Below, one piece after another: positions 33,502 through 41,751 of a DNA stretch of 55,877 bases. The translations under genes and the position numbers were made by a program. Numbering within the stretch: position 1 is the first letter of the stretch; every line of letters begins with the position of its first letter. Below the pieces are notes generated by a model. The model saw nothing but the letters and a program-made list of their open reading frames with translations, made no database searches and was not told where the DNA came from. This DNA is from Nocardioidaceae bacterium (GTDB lineage: Bacteria > Actinomycetota > Actinomycetes > Propionibacteriales > Nocardioidaceae): assembly GCA_025980475.1 (NCBI GenBank), contig JAICXL010000008.1:1-55877 (forward strand), written 5' to 3'.

Positions 33502-35594
33502 GCAGCGTCGGCAGCCCGTTGCTGCGCGTCGACGGCCAGCAGAAGGTGACTGGTGAGGCCACCTACACGATGGACCACCACACCGCCGACCCGCTGCACG
33601 GCTGGCTGGTCCAGTCAACGGTGGCGAAGGGCCGGGTCACCGCGGTGCACGCCGACAGGGCCCTGGAGCACGGCGGCGTGGTCTCGGTCATCGACCACAC
33701 CAACGCCCCGCGGCTGGCCGACACCGACGACCTGGAGCTCGCCGTACTCCAGGGCGACCGGGTGCGGTTCCGCGGCCAGGTGGTCGCCTGCGTGCTCGCC
33801 GAGACGCCCGAAGCTGCCCGGCACGGTGCCGAGCTGGTCCGGGTGGAGTACGACGAGGAGGCCGCCGACGTGGCCTTCCGCGAGGCGGCCGCGACCCTCC
33901 GCCCGGACGAGCTGGACCCGGACAACGACGCCGACACCATGCAGGGCGACGTCGAGGCGGCGCTCGCCGACGCGGCGCACGTCGTCGACCAGACCTACCG
34001 GACACCCTTCGAGCACAACAACCCGATGGAGCCGCACGCGACCCTGGCGCACTGGCACGGCGACCCGGACAGCGACGAGGGCCACGTGCTCACTGTGTGC
34101 ACCTCGACGCAGAGCGTGCACGGTGTCGCCGCGTCGCTGGCCCGCATCCTCGGGATCGACGCCGGCAAGATCCGCGTGGTCGCCAGCTACGTCGGCGGCG
34201 GCTTCGGCAGCAAGGGCCTGCCGCACTGCCACGACGCCGTCGCGGTCCTCGCCGCACGGACGACCGGGGGACGACCGGTGAAGCTGGCAGTGACCCGGCA
34301 GCAGATGTTCGCGCTGACGGGCTACCGCACCGCAACGATCCAGCGCGTCCGCCTGGGTGCCGATCAGGACGGTCGGCTGACCGCGATCGACCACCGCTCG
34401 CTCGAGCAGACCTCGACCAGCAAGCAGTTCGTGGAGGAGAGCGCGCTGGTCACCCGGAGCATGTACGCCGCCGGCAGTCGGAGAACCAGCCACCGCGTCG
34501 CGCTGCTCGACGTCGCCGTGCCGTCCTGGATGCGGGCCCCGGGTGAGATGCCGGGCGCCTACGCCCTCGAGTCGGCGATGGACGAGCTGGCCGTGGTGCT
34601 CGGGATCGACCCCGTCGAGCTGCGCATCCGCAACGACACCCAGACCGACCCCGAGAGCGGCAAACCGTTCAGCAGCCGCCGGCTGGTCGAGTGCCTCCGG
34701 CTCGGCGCCGAGAGGTTCGGCTGGTCCCGGCGCGACGCGCGGCCCGGCGCGAGCAGGGACGGTGACTGGTTGGTCGGTCTCGGCATGGCGGCGGCCTCCT
34801 ACCCGGCCAACGTGTTCCCCGGCAACCGGGCCACGGTCCGGGCGCTGGAGCCGGGCCGGTTCGTGGTGGAGATCGGTGCCGTCGACATCGGCACGGGTGC
34901 CTGGACGGTGCTCGGCCAGATCGCCGCGGCCGCCCTCGGCGCCGAACCCGACGACGTCGAGATGCGCATCGGCGACACCAGCTATCCGAAGGCCTCGGTC
35001 GCCGGCGGCTCGTCGGGCACCGCCTCCTGGGGCACCGCGATCACCAGCGCGGTGGCCGCGTTCCGCAAGGAGCACGGCGACGACCCCCACCCCGGGGACG
35101 AGACGACGGCCGACGCCGAGCGGAGCTCCGACCTCGAGCACTACGCCACGCACTCCTACGGTGCCCACTTCGTCGAGGCCCGCGTGCACCGGCTGACCGG
35201 GGAGGTGCGCGTCCCCCGCATGCTCGGGGTCTTCTCGGCCGGCCGCGTGGTCAACCCCGTCACCGCGCGCTCGCAGTTCATCGGGGCGATGACCATGGGG
35301 CTGTCGGCCGCCCTGCTCGAGGAGTCCTGGCGCGACCCCCGCTACGGGCACGTGGTGACCCAGGACCTGGCGACCTACCACGTGGCAGCGCACGCCGACG
35401 TGCGCGACCTCGAGGCCGTCTGGCTCGACGAGGACGACTTCCGGGTGACGCCGATGGGCGCCCGCGGGATCGGTGAGATCGGCATCGTCGGCTCTCCGGC
35501 GGCCGTGGCCAACGCGGTCCACCACGCGACCGGGATCCGGATCCGGGACCTGCCGATCACTCCCGACAAGCTGCTCGCTAGATTCGACGGGTGA
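33498..35594 (+). CDS. Molybdopterin subunit of PaoABC-like aldehyde oxidoreductase (PaoC/YagR-like)
   Basis: The catalytic subunit, 698 residues, expected to bind a molybdopterin cytosine dinucleotide cofactor and oxidise aldehydes. It shows YVGGGFGSKGLPHCHD, MRAPGEMPGAYALESAMDEL, DIGTGAWTVLGQIAA and the active-site glutamate segment MGARGIGEIGIVGSPAAVAN near the end. It is about 35 residues shorter than E. coli PaoC, mainly around residue 510. A PaoD/XdhC-type maturation factor is not in the window. ATGA overlap with the FAD subunit; its TGA overlaps the start of the carbonic anhydrase gene (GTGA). Preference for aromatic aldehydes is only by homology. Confidence 0.92.
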   Translation: MSSVGSPLLRVDGQQKVTGEATYTMDHHTADPLHGWLVQSTVAKGRVTAVHADRALEHGGVVSVIDHTNAPRLADTDDLELAVLQGDRVRFRGQVVACVLAETPEAARHGAELVRVEYDEEAADVAFREAAATLRPDELDPDNDADTMQGDVEAALADAAHVVDQTYRTPFEHNNPMEPHATLAHWHGDPDSDEGHVLTVCTSTQSVHGVAASLARILGIDAGKIRVVASYVGGGFGSKGLPHCHDAVAVLAARTTGGRPVKLAVTRQQMFALTGYRTATIQRVRLGADQDGRLTAIDHRSLEQTSTSKQFVEESALVTRSMYAAGSRRTSHRVALLDVAVPSWMRAPGEMPGAYALESAMDELAVVLGIDPVELRIRNDTQTDPESGKPFSSRRLVECLRLGAERFGWSRRDARPGASRDGDWLVGLGMAAASYPANVFPGNRATVRALEPGRFVVEIGAVDIGTGAWTVLGQIAAAALGAEPDDVEMRIGDTSYPKASVAGGSSGTASWGTAITSAVAAFRKEHGDDPHPGDETTADAERSSDLEHYATHSYGAHFVEARVHRLTGEVRVPRMLGVFSAGRVVNPVTARSQFIGAMTMGLSAALLEESWRDPRYGHVVTQDLATYHVAAHADVRDLEAVWLDEDDFRVTPMGARGIGEIGIVGSPAAVANAVHHATGIRIRDLPITPDKLLARFDG

Positions 35595-36088
35595 GCAACG
35601 AATTCGACGACATCCTCGACGCCAACCGGCAATTCGCCGACGGCTTCTCCCTCGAGGGCCTGTCCGGGGTGGCGGGCAAGGGCGTGGCGGTCGTGACCTG
35701 CATGGACTCGCGCATCGACCCGCTGGCCGTCCTCGGCCTGCAGGTCGGCGACGTCAAGGTCGTGCGCAACCCCGGCGGCCGGATCACCGACAACGCCATG
35801 GAGGCCCTGGTCCTCGCGGTGCACCTGCTCGAGGTCGAGCGCATCCTGGTCGTCCCGCACACGCGGTGCGCGATGTCCTCCTCCACCCTCGAGGAGGTCC
35901 GGCGACGCGTGGGCGAGTCAGCCGGCCAGGACGTCGCCTGGCAGGAGTTCGGCATGGTCACCGACCAGGAGGCGACCCTGCGCGACGACGTGCACAAGGT
36001 GCGCGCCCACCCCCTGATCCCCGACACCGTCGCGGTCGGCGGCTTCGTCTACGACGTCGACACCGGCCGGCTCAACCGGCTCGCGTGA
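35591..36088 (+). CDS. Beta-class carbonic anhydrase
   Basis: Zinc enzyme that interconverts CO2 and bicarbonate; 165 residues, a small mycobacterial Rv1284-like type. Zinc ligands: CMDSR (about residues 37-41, with the Asp-Arg dyad) and PHTRC (about residues 93-97). In most relatives the second motif is HTDCG; here it is HTRCA, which changes two normally conserved neighbours of the zinc Cys. The C-terminal GGFVYDVDTGRLNRL is typical. The GTG at 35591 overlaps the stop of the molybdopterin subunit, so it is translationally coupled to an aldehyde oxidoreductase, an unusual partner. Confidence 0.9.
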   Translation: MSNEFDDILDANRQFADGFSLEGLSGVAGKGVAVVTCMDSRIDPLAVLGLQVGDVKVVRNPGGRITDNAMEALVLAVHLLEVERILVVPHTRCAMSSSTLEEVRRRVGESAGQDVAWQEFGMVTDQEATLRDDVHKVRAHPLIPDTVAVGGFVYDVDTGRLNRLA

Positions 36089-36128
36089 CCCGCTCGGAGG
36101 GCACCGCGACCGGCGGCAGCAGATCGGC

Positions 36129-38186
36129 TCAGGCGTCGATCGCCTCCGCGTCCACCTCGTAGGCACCGGCGACGAGGAAGTCCTTGCGGGGGGCCACCTC
36201 GGCACCCATCAGGAGCTCGAACACCTCCGCGGCGGCCGCAGCGTCGTCCACGGTCAGCTTGCGCAACGTGCGTTGCCGCGGGTCCATCGTGGTCTCGGCC
36301 AGCTGGTCGGCGTCCATCTCGCCCAGGCCCTTGTAGCGCTGCACGGGGTCCTTCCAGCGGACCCCCTTCTTGGCCAGCTCGGCCAGCTTCCGCTGCAGCT
36401 CGGGGTCGGAGTAGGTGTAGAGGTACCTGTCCATCCCCTTCTTCGGGTTGGTCAGCTCGATCCGGTGCAAGGGGGGTACGGCGGTGAACACCCTGCCCGC
36501 CTCGACGAGACCGGGCATGTACCTGAAGAACAGCGTGGCCAGCAGGCAGCGGATGTGCGCGCCGTCGGAGTCGGCGTCGGCCATGAAGATGATCCGGCCG
36601 TAGCGGGCGGCCTCGATGTCGAACGTGCGACCTGAACCAGCACCGACGACCTGGATGATCGAGGCGCACTCGGCGTTCTTGAGCACGTCGGCCACCGACG
36701 CCTTCTGCACGTTGAGGATCTTGCCCCGGATCGGCAGCAGCGCCTGGAACTCCGAGTTGCGGGCCAGCTTGGCGGTGCCGAGCGCCGAGTCACCCTCGAC
36801 GATGAAGAGCTCGGAGCGGTCGACGTCGGAGGACCGGCAGTCGGCGAGCTTGGCTGGCAGGGCCGAGGACTCCAGGGCGTTCTTCCGGCGCTGGGTCTCG
36901 CGGTGCTGGCGCGCGGCGATCCGGGTCTTCGCGGCGCCGGCGACCTTGTCCATGACCAGCCGCGCCTGCGCCTTCTCGGTCCGCTTGCCCGAGGTCAGGA
37001 AGGCCTTGAGCTCGCCGGAGACCACCTTGCGCACGACGCCGCGCGCCGCCGGGGTGCCGAGGACCTCCTTGGTCTGGCCCTCGAACTGCGGCTCGGCCAA
37101 CCGCACCGTGACCACGCCGGTGAGCCCCTCCAGCACGTCCTCCTTGAGCACGTCGGCGTCGTTGACCTTGAGCACCTTGGCGGTGCGCATCGCGTCGTTG
37201 AAGGTGCGGGTCAGCGCCGCCTCGAAGCCGGCCAGGTGGGTGCCGCCCTTCGGTGTGGCGATCACGTTCACGAACGAGCGCAGCTCGGTGTCGTAGCCGG
37301 TTCCCCACCGGACGGCCACGTCGACGGCCAGCTCGCGCTCGACCTCCTGGGGCATCATGTGGCCCTTGTCGTCGAGCAGCGGCACGGTCTCCTTGAAGGT
37401 GTCGGTGCCCTGCAGCCTGAGCACGTCGGTGACTGGGTCGTCCTCGGCGAGGAAGTCGCAGAACTCGGTGATGCCCCCGTCGTGGCGGAACTTCTCCTCC
37501 GCGGGCTCGTCGCCCCGCAGGTCGCGGATGGTCAGCTCCAGGCCCGGGACGATGAAGGACGTCTGCCGCGCCCTGTTGACCAGGTCGTCGTAGACGAACC
37601 GGGCATCGCGGGTGAAGATCTGCTGGTCGGGCCAGAACCGGACCCGGGTCCCGGTGATGCCCTTCTTCACCCGACCCCGCTTGTGCAGCCCGGACTGGCG
37701 CTCGAACGCTCCCCCGGGGCCGGCGCCGTCGAAGATGCCCGGGACGCCCCGCTGGAAGGACATCCCCTGGGTCGCCGGCGACCGGTCGACCTCGACGTCG
37801 AGGCGCGAGGACACGGCGTTGACCACGGAGAGGCCGACCCCGTGCAGCCCCCCGGTGGCGGCGTACGAGCCCCCGCCGAACTTGCCGCCGGCATGCAGCT
37901 TGGTGCAGACCACCTCCACCCCGGACAGGCCGGTGCGGGGCTCCTTGTCGACCGGGATCCCGCGACCGTCGTCGTGCACCTCGGCGGACCCGTCCGGGTG
38001 CAGGGTCACCTCCACGCGGGTGCAGAAACCGCCGAGCGCTTCGTCCACGGCGTTGTCGATGATCTCCCACAGGCAGTGCATGAGCCCGCGGGTGTCGGTG
38101 GAGCCGATGTACATGCCCGGCCGCTTGCGCACCGCCTCGAGGCCCTCGAGGACGAGCAGGTGCTGGGCGTTGTAGGTGTTGTCGAT
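36129..38186 (-). CDS. parE: DNA topoisomerase IV subunit B; start codon appears to be ATC
   Basis: ATPase subunit of topoisomerase IV. 685 residues from the proposed start. GHKL ATPase motifs: EIIDNAVDEALGG, VHDDGRGIPVD, GGLHGVGLSVVNA. TOPRIM motifs: FIVEGDSALGTAKLAR and MADADSDGAHIRCLL. The family N-terminus (TYNAQHLLVLEGLEAVRKRP) begins 4 residues after an ATC at 38186-38184. No ATG, GTG or TTG is in frame until more than 90 codons upstream, inside non-coding sequence. GAGGAAG lies 5 bases before the ATC, so it is probably a non-canonical start. It faces parC, 6.5 kb away. Confidence 0.9.
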   Translation of the reverse strand: MDNTYNAQHLLVLEGLEAVRKRPGMYIGSTDTRGLMHCLWEIIDNAVDEALGGFCTRVEVTLHPDGSAEVHDDGRGIPVDKEPRTGLSGVEVVCTKLHAGGKFGGGSYAATGGLHGVGLSVVNAVSSRLDVEVDRSPATQGMSFQRGVPGIFDGAGPGGAFERQSGLHKRGRVKKGITGTRVRFWPDQQIFTRDARFVYDDLVNRARQTSFIVPGLELTIRDLRGDEPAEEKFRHDGGITEFCDFLAEDDPVTDVLRLQGTDTFKETVPLLDDKGHMMPQEVERELAVDVAVRWGTGYDTELRSFVNVIATPKGGTHLAGFEAALTRTFNDAMRTAKVLKVNDADVLKEDVLEGLTGVVTVRLAEPQFEGQTKEVLGTPAARGVVRKVVSGELKAFLTSGKRTEKAQARLVMDKVAGAAKTRIAARQHRETQRRKNALESSALPAKLADCRSSDVDRSELFIVEGDSALGTAKLARNSEFQALLPIRGKILNVQKASVADVLKNAECASIIQVVGAGSGRTFDIEAARYGRIIFMADADSDGAHIRCLLATLFFRYMPGLVEAGRVFTAVPPLHRIELTNPKKGMDRYLYTYSDPELQRKLAELAKKGVRWKDPVQRYKGLGEMDADQLAETTMDPRQRTLRKLTVDDAAAAAEVFELLMGAEVAPRKDFLVAGAYEVDAEAIDA

Positions 38187-38523
38187 GGTTCTTCCTCGGA
38201 GAGGGCAGGTGCTGCCGGACGGTCCAAATCTACCGAGCCCGCCGGCGGCCGGCCGGGGCGGCACGCCGCCCCGGGGCCGGTCACGATGCGGGAACAACTT
38301 CCTGAGATTGTGGCGGTTCCGGGGTTCATCGGCCCCGGATCGGGCCACACTCCGAATGAGAGGTCGCGCAAACGGGCATCTCATGGTTGTGGATATCCCG
38401 AGCAGGCGAGCACCGGTGTGATGGGATGGGACGTGTCGGGCACCACCTCCTGGAAGGGTCATCACGGGAATCCGTGGGGCTCCCCGGGCGTTGGACAAGG
38501 CACAGAGTTCATGAGGAGGACAC
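38187..38523. other. 337-bp intergenic region between parE and the DUF7455 gene
   Basis: Contains the parE promoter and leader (38187-38232), a 6-bp GC stem (CCGGGG 38319-38324 / CCCCGG 38333-38338), an inverted ATGAGA (38356-38361) / TCTCAT (38379-38384), and, close to the plus-strand gene, the ribosome-binding site GAGGAGG at 38512-38518. It has lower GC than its surroundings around 38290-38400, consistent with regulatory DNA. I see no protein-coding frame with codon bias here. Confidence 0.5.
38227..38232 (-). promoter_or_regulatory. -10 element (TAGATT) of parE
   Basis: TAGATT on the minus strand would start a transcript near 38220, giving a leader of about 34 bases that contains the GAGGAAG ribosome-binding site before the ATC start at 38186. 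Confidence 0.45.
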
Positions 38524-38757
38524 GTGAGCACAGCAACAGCCCCGAGCGCGGCACCGCTGACCGCGGTGGACCGCTGCGACCGCTGCGGGGCGCAGGCCTA
38601 CCTGCGCGTCCAGCTGCAGGCCGGCGGCGAGCTCCTCTTCTGCGCGCACCATGCCCGCGAGCACGGTGACAAGCTCCGCGAGGTTGCGGCGCACGTGCAC
38701 GACGAGACCGCCAAGCTTTCCGACACGCCGAACCGCGCCCCCGCCGAGGAGCGCTGA
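38524..38757 (+). CDS. DUF7455 small zinc-ribbon-like protein
   Basis: A 77-residue protein with a possible zinc site: CDRCGAQAY (residues 18-26) and FCAHHAREHGDKL (about residues 39-51). The tail is acidic and probably helical. It belongs to a small actinobacterial family (DUF7455) that usually sits between parE and the primary sigma gene. Function is unknown. The GTG at 38524 has a strong GAGGAGG site 5 bases upstream. A strong hairpin follows the gene, so it is probably monocistronic and well expressed. Confidence 0.8.
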   Translation: MSTATAPSAAPLTAVDRCDRCGAQAYLRVQLQAGGELLFCAHHAREHGDKLREVAAHVHDETAKLSDTPNRAPAEER

Positions 38758-38778
38758 GACCCCGACACCCTGAGCTTC

Positions 38779-38810
38779 GTGGAGCCCCGGTCCTTGGACC
38801 GGGGCTCCAC
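38779..38810 (+). terminator. Strong stem-loop terminator after the DUF7455 gene
   Basis: A perfect 15-bp inverted repeat, GTGGAGCCCCGGTCC (38779-38793), with two bases TT, then its exact complement (38796-38810). It begins 21 bases after the stop codon. No U-run follows, so it is an I-shaped terminator as common in actinobacteria. Confidence 0.8.
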
Positions 38811-38824
38811 GCATCCGGAAGGCC

Positions 38825-39310
38825 GTGCCCGTGGACCCCGTGGTGATCGTGTCCGCCGTGCTCGTCGTGGTGGGCCTGATCGGTGTGGTGGTCCCGTTCC
38901 TGCCCGGCTCGGCACTGGTGCTGCTCGGTGTGCTGGTGTGGGCGGCCGACCGGTGCAGCCCCGGGGGCTGGACGGTGCTCGCGGCCGCGGGTGTGCTGGT
39001 CCTCGCCGGAGCGGTGGCCAAGTACGCCGTCCCCGGTCGTCGTCTGCGTGACAGCGGCGTCGCGACCGCGACGCTCGTGACCGGTGCGCTCCTGGGCGTG
39101 GTGGGATTCTTCGTGGTGCCGGTCGTCGGCCTGCCGCTCGGCTTCGTCCTGGGCGTCTACCTGGCCGAGCTGCACCGCGTCGCCGAGCACCAGCGGGCCT
39201 GGCTGGCGACGGTCTCGGCCGTGAAGGCCGTCGGGCTGGGCATGCTCATCGAGTTCGTCGCGGCGCTGCTCGCCTCCGCGACCTGGGTCGTCGCGGTGTC
39301 GCTCGGCTGA
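38825..39310 (+). CDS. DUF456 domain-containing membrane protein
   Basis: A 161-residue membrane protein of the DUF456 family, unknown function, with about four hydrophobic segments: VVIVSAVLVVVGLIGVVV, a glycine-rich pair around residues 50-65 and 78-110 (GALLGVVGFFVVPVVGLPLG), and a C-terminal helix. The GTG at 38825 follows the terminator by 14 bases; a GTG two codons later is an alternative. Its TGA overlaps the start of the next gene (TGATG). Confidence 0.8.
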   Translation: MPVDPVVIVSAVLVVVGLIGVVVPFLPGSALVLLGVLVWAADRCSPGGWTVLAAAGVLVLAGAVAKYAVPGRRLRDSGVATATLVTGALLGVVGFFVVPVVGLPLGFVLGVYLAELHRVAEHQRAWLATVSAVKAVGLGMLIEFVAALLASATWVVAVSLG

Positions 39311-40149
39311 TGGCGATCGTCCTCGCGCTGTTCAGTGCGCTCTGCTACGGCGTGTCCGACTTCGTCGGCGGGTTGGTCTCCCGGCGCGTCTCGGCGTGGG
39401 CGGTGGCCGTCGTCGGCCAGTCCTCGGCGGTGATCTGCACGGCCGTCGCGGCTGTCTTCGCCGCGGGGACGGCGTCGGGGGCGGACTTCGCCTGGGCTGC
39501 GCTCGGCGGCATCGGCTCCGGCGTCGGCACGGGGTTCCTCTACCGCGGCTTCTCCAGCGGCCGGATGGCCGTGGTCGCCCCGATCTCGGCGGTGGGCTCG
39601 GCGTTCGTGCCGGTGCTGGCCGGGTTCGCTGGTGGGGAACGTCCCGGGGCGCTGGTCTGGCTGGGCATCGTGCTCGCCGGGCCGGCGATCTGGCTGGTGT
39701 CCGCGACGCCATCGCGGGTGGGCCGCAGCCGTGCCGTGTTCGCGGCCGGCGCTGTCGACGGTGTCCTCGCCGGTCTCGGGCTGGGTGGCCTGCTCGCCGC
39801 GCTCGGTCAGATCCCCGACGGCGCCGGGCTCTGGCCGCTGACCCTGACCCAGCTGGTCACCGTGCCCACGCTCGTCGCGGTGGCCACGATGCTGCGCGCG
39901 AGCTGGGTCCCGCGCAGCCGGGCCGTGCGACCCGCGCTGCTCACCGGACCGCTGGGCGCGGCCGCGACGCTGCTGTTCCTGCTGGCCGCCCAACGCGGCT
40001 ATCTGACGATCACCGGCGTGCTGGCCTCGCTCTACCCGGCCGCGACCGTGCTGCTCGCCGCGCGAGTCCTCAAGGAGCACGTTCACCGCGCGCAGGCCCT
40101 GGGGCTGGTGATGTGCGCGGTCAGCGTGACGCTGGTCGTCGCCGGCTGA
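39310..40149 (+). CDS. EamA/DMT-family transporter
   Basis: A 279-residue drug/metabolite transporter with ten hydrophobic segments in two EamA halves (residues 1-135 and 140-279). N-terminus MAIVLALFSALCYGVSDFVG is typical; the second half has LASLYPAATVLLAARVLKEH, the conserved end of the EamA repeat. ATG 39310 overlaps the DUF456 stop, so the two are translated together. Substrate unknown; family members export amino acids, nucleosides or small metabolites. Confidence 0.88.
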   Translation: MAIVLALFSALCYGVSDFVGGLVSRRVSAWAVAVVGQSSAVICTAVAAVFAAGTASGADFAWAALGGIGSGVGTGFLYRGFSSGRMAVVAPISAVGSAFVPVLAGFAGGERPGALVWLGIVLAGPAIWLVSATPSRVGRSRAVFAAGAVDGVLAGLGLGGLLAALGQIPDGAGLWPLTLTQLVTVPTLVAVATMLRASWVPRSRAVRPALLTGPLGAAATLLFLLAAQRGYLTITGVLASLYPAATVLLAARVLKEHVHRAQALGLVMCAVSVTLVVAG

Positions 40150-40215
40150 GTCCGGCAGGCATGATCCCGCCGCAGCCGGGAATGGGAGAGGTAGGGGAGA
40201 CCTCTGGAGGCGCTC

Positions 40216-40350
40216 ATGAGCCGGTTCTGCTGCCACGACTGTGGCGAACCAATCCCGAACGGAAGCGGCCACATCCGCTCGGTGCTCTTCAGGCAGGTGG
40301 CCTTGTGCGACCTGTGCTGGCAGTTCCGCGAGCTGCTGCACGCGGCCTGA
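40216..40350 (+). CDS. Small zinc-ribbon-like protein (44 aa, hypothetical)
   Basis: A short frame just before the convergent sigA gene. It encodes 44 residues with two cysteine pairs, CCHDCGE at residues 5-11 and CDLCW at residues 31-35, a spacing that suits a zinc ribbon. The ATG at 40216 has GGAGG 5 bases upstream, a strong ribosome-binding site, and the stop is 15 bases from the sigA stop. Too short for routine gene calling. I do not recognise the family; a transcription-associated role is only suggested by the neighbour and by the zinc-ribbon look. Confidence 0.6.
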   Translation: MSRFCCHDCGEPIPNGSGHIRSVLFRQVALCDLCWQFRELLHAA

Positions 40351-40364
40351 CCGGAACCCGGACG

Positions 40365-41597
40365 TCAGTCGAGGTAGTCGCGCAAGACCTGTGAGCGGCT
40401 CGGGTGCCGGAGCTTCGACATCGTCTTGGACTCGATCTGGCGGATCCGCTCGCGGGTCACGCCGTAGACCTTGCCGATCTCGTCGAGCGTCTTCGGCTGG
40501 CCGTCGGTGAGGCCGAACCGCATCGAGACCACGCCCGCCTCACGCTCGGACAACGTGTCGAGCACGGAGTGGAGCTGCTCCTGCAGCAGCGTGAAGCTGA
40601 CGGCGTCGGCCGGCACGATCGCCTCGGAGTCCTCGATCAGGTCCCCGAACTCGGAGTCGCCGTCCTCGCCCAGCGGCGTGGAGAGCGAGATCGGCTCGCG
40701 GCCGTACTTCTGCACCTCCACGACCTTCTCGGGGGTCATGTCGAGCTCCTTGGCGAGCTCTTCCGGGGTGGGCTCGCGGCCGAGGTCCTGCAGCATCTGG
40801 CGCTGGACCCGGGCGAGCTTGTTGATCACCTCGACCATGTGCACCGGGATCCGGATCGTGCGCGCCTGGTCGGCCATCGCCCGGGTGATCGCCTGCCGGA
40901 TCCACCAGGTGGCGTAGGTCGAGAACTTGTAGCCCTTGGTGTAGTCGAACTTCTCCACGGCGCGGATCAGGCCGAGGTTGCCCTCCTGGATCAGATCGAG
41001 GAAGAGCATGCCGCGACCGGTGTAGCGCTTGGCCAGGCTGACCACGAGCCGGAGGTTCGCCTCCAGGAGGTGGTTCTTGGCCCGGCGGCCGTCCTCGGCG
41101 ATCCACTCGAGCTCCTCGAGCGCCTTCGCGCTGATCTTGCCGCCCTTGGCGAGCTTCTCGTCGGAGAAGAGCCCGGCCTCGATGCGCTTGGCGAGCTCGA
41201 CCTCCATCTCGGCGTTGAGCAGCGGCACCTTGCCGATCTGCTTGAGGTAGTCCTTGACCGGGTCCGCGGTGGCGCCGGCGACCGTGACCTGCTGCTCCGG
41301 CTCGTCTGTCTCGTCGGCAGCGGAGACCACGAAGCTGGCCTGCTTCTCGTCCTCCGCGATCGTGGGGTCGTTGGCGACGTCTGCCTCGAACTGCTCGTCG
41401 GGGACGTCGACCAGCACCTTCTTGCCGTCGGGGCCGAGTGCCGTGGTCGCCGCCTGGATCTCCTCGGCGGTCTGCACCGGCGCGGCCTTCCTCGGGGCGG
41501 CGGCAGGCTTCTTGGCGGTCTTCTTGTCGGCTGCGGTCTTCCCAGTGGTCTTCTTGGCAGCAGCCTTCTTGGCCGCGGTGGACGAGCTCGGAGACAC
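40365..41597 (-). CDS. sigA: Primary RNA polymerase sigma factor SigA (HrdB/RpoD)
   Basis: Main vegetative sigma factor, 410 residues. Residues 1-45 are Lys/Ala-rich ([20 protein letters not shown]), typical of actinobacterial SigA. Region 1.2 is [20 protein letters not shown]; region 2 has [20 protein letters not shown] and [20 protein letters not shown] for -10 recognition; region 4 has [20 protein letters not shown] for -35 recognition. I chose the GTG at 41597 because GAGAGG lies 6 bases upstream; the TTG at 41603 is the alternative. The upstream gap has a candidate promoter, giving a leader of about 60 bases. Confidence 0.96.
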   Translation of the reverse strand: MSPSSSTAAKKAAAKKTTGKTAADKKTAKKPAAAPRKAAPVQTAEEIQAATTALGPDGKKVLVDVPDEQFEADVANDPTIAEDEKQASFVVSAADETDEPEQQVTVAGATADPVKDYLKQIGKVPLLNAEMEVELAKRIEAGLFSDEKLAKGGKISAKALEELEWIAEDGRRAKNHLLEANLRLVVSLAKRYTGRGMLFLDLIQEGNLGLIRAVEKFDYTKGYKFSTYATWWIRQAITRAMADQARTIRIPVHMVEVINKLARVQRQMLQDLGREPTPEELAKELDMTPEKVVEVQKYGREPISLSTPLGEDGDSEFGDLIEDSEAIVPADAVSFTLLQEQLHSVLDTLSEREAGVVSMRFGLTDGQPKTLDEIGKVYGVTRERIRQIESKTMSKLRHPSRSQVLRDYLD

Positions 41598-41665
41598 GAA
41601 CAACCTCTCGATGGAAAGGACTTGTGGGCGCGGCGAGGCCCGTACCTGTCAACAGCCGCACGGAC

Positions 41666-41693
41666 ATTGTGGCACGGAGCGGAGTGAAACCAA
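41666..41693 (-). promoter_or_regulatory. Candidate sigA promoter
   Basis: On the minus strand TTGGTT (41688-41693) and CACAAT (41666-41671) are separated by 16 bases, about 70 bases before the sigA start. A second hexamer, TTGACA (41647-41652), is a perfect -35 but has no matching -10 at 17 bases, so I rank it lower. Confidence 0.4.
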
Positions 41694-41751
41694 GGAGGGC
41701 CTGAGAAAAGTCAGGGTGTGGCCGAGCCGACCTCAGTGGGGTCGCAACGCC

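Noticed and set aside
38187-38523. A gene in the 337-base gap between parE and the DUF7455 gene
   Set aside because: Short frames exist but none has a ribosome-binding site together with coding bias or a recognisable motif; the region carries promoters and small inverted repeats instead.
41700-41715. Terminator between usp and sigA (CCTGA-GAAAAG-TCAGG)
   Set aside because: Only a 5-bp stem and it overlaps the expected upstream region of the sigA promoter; too weak to call.
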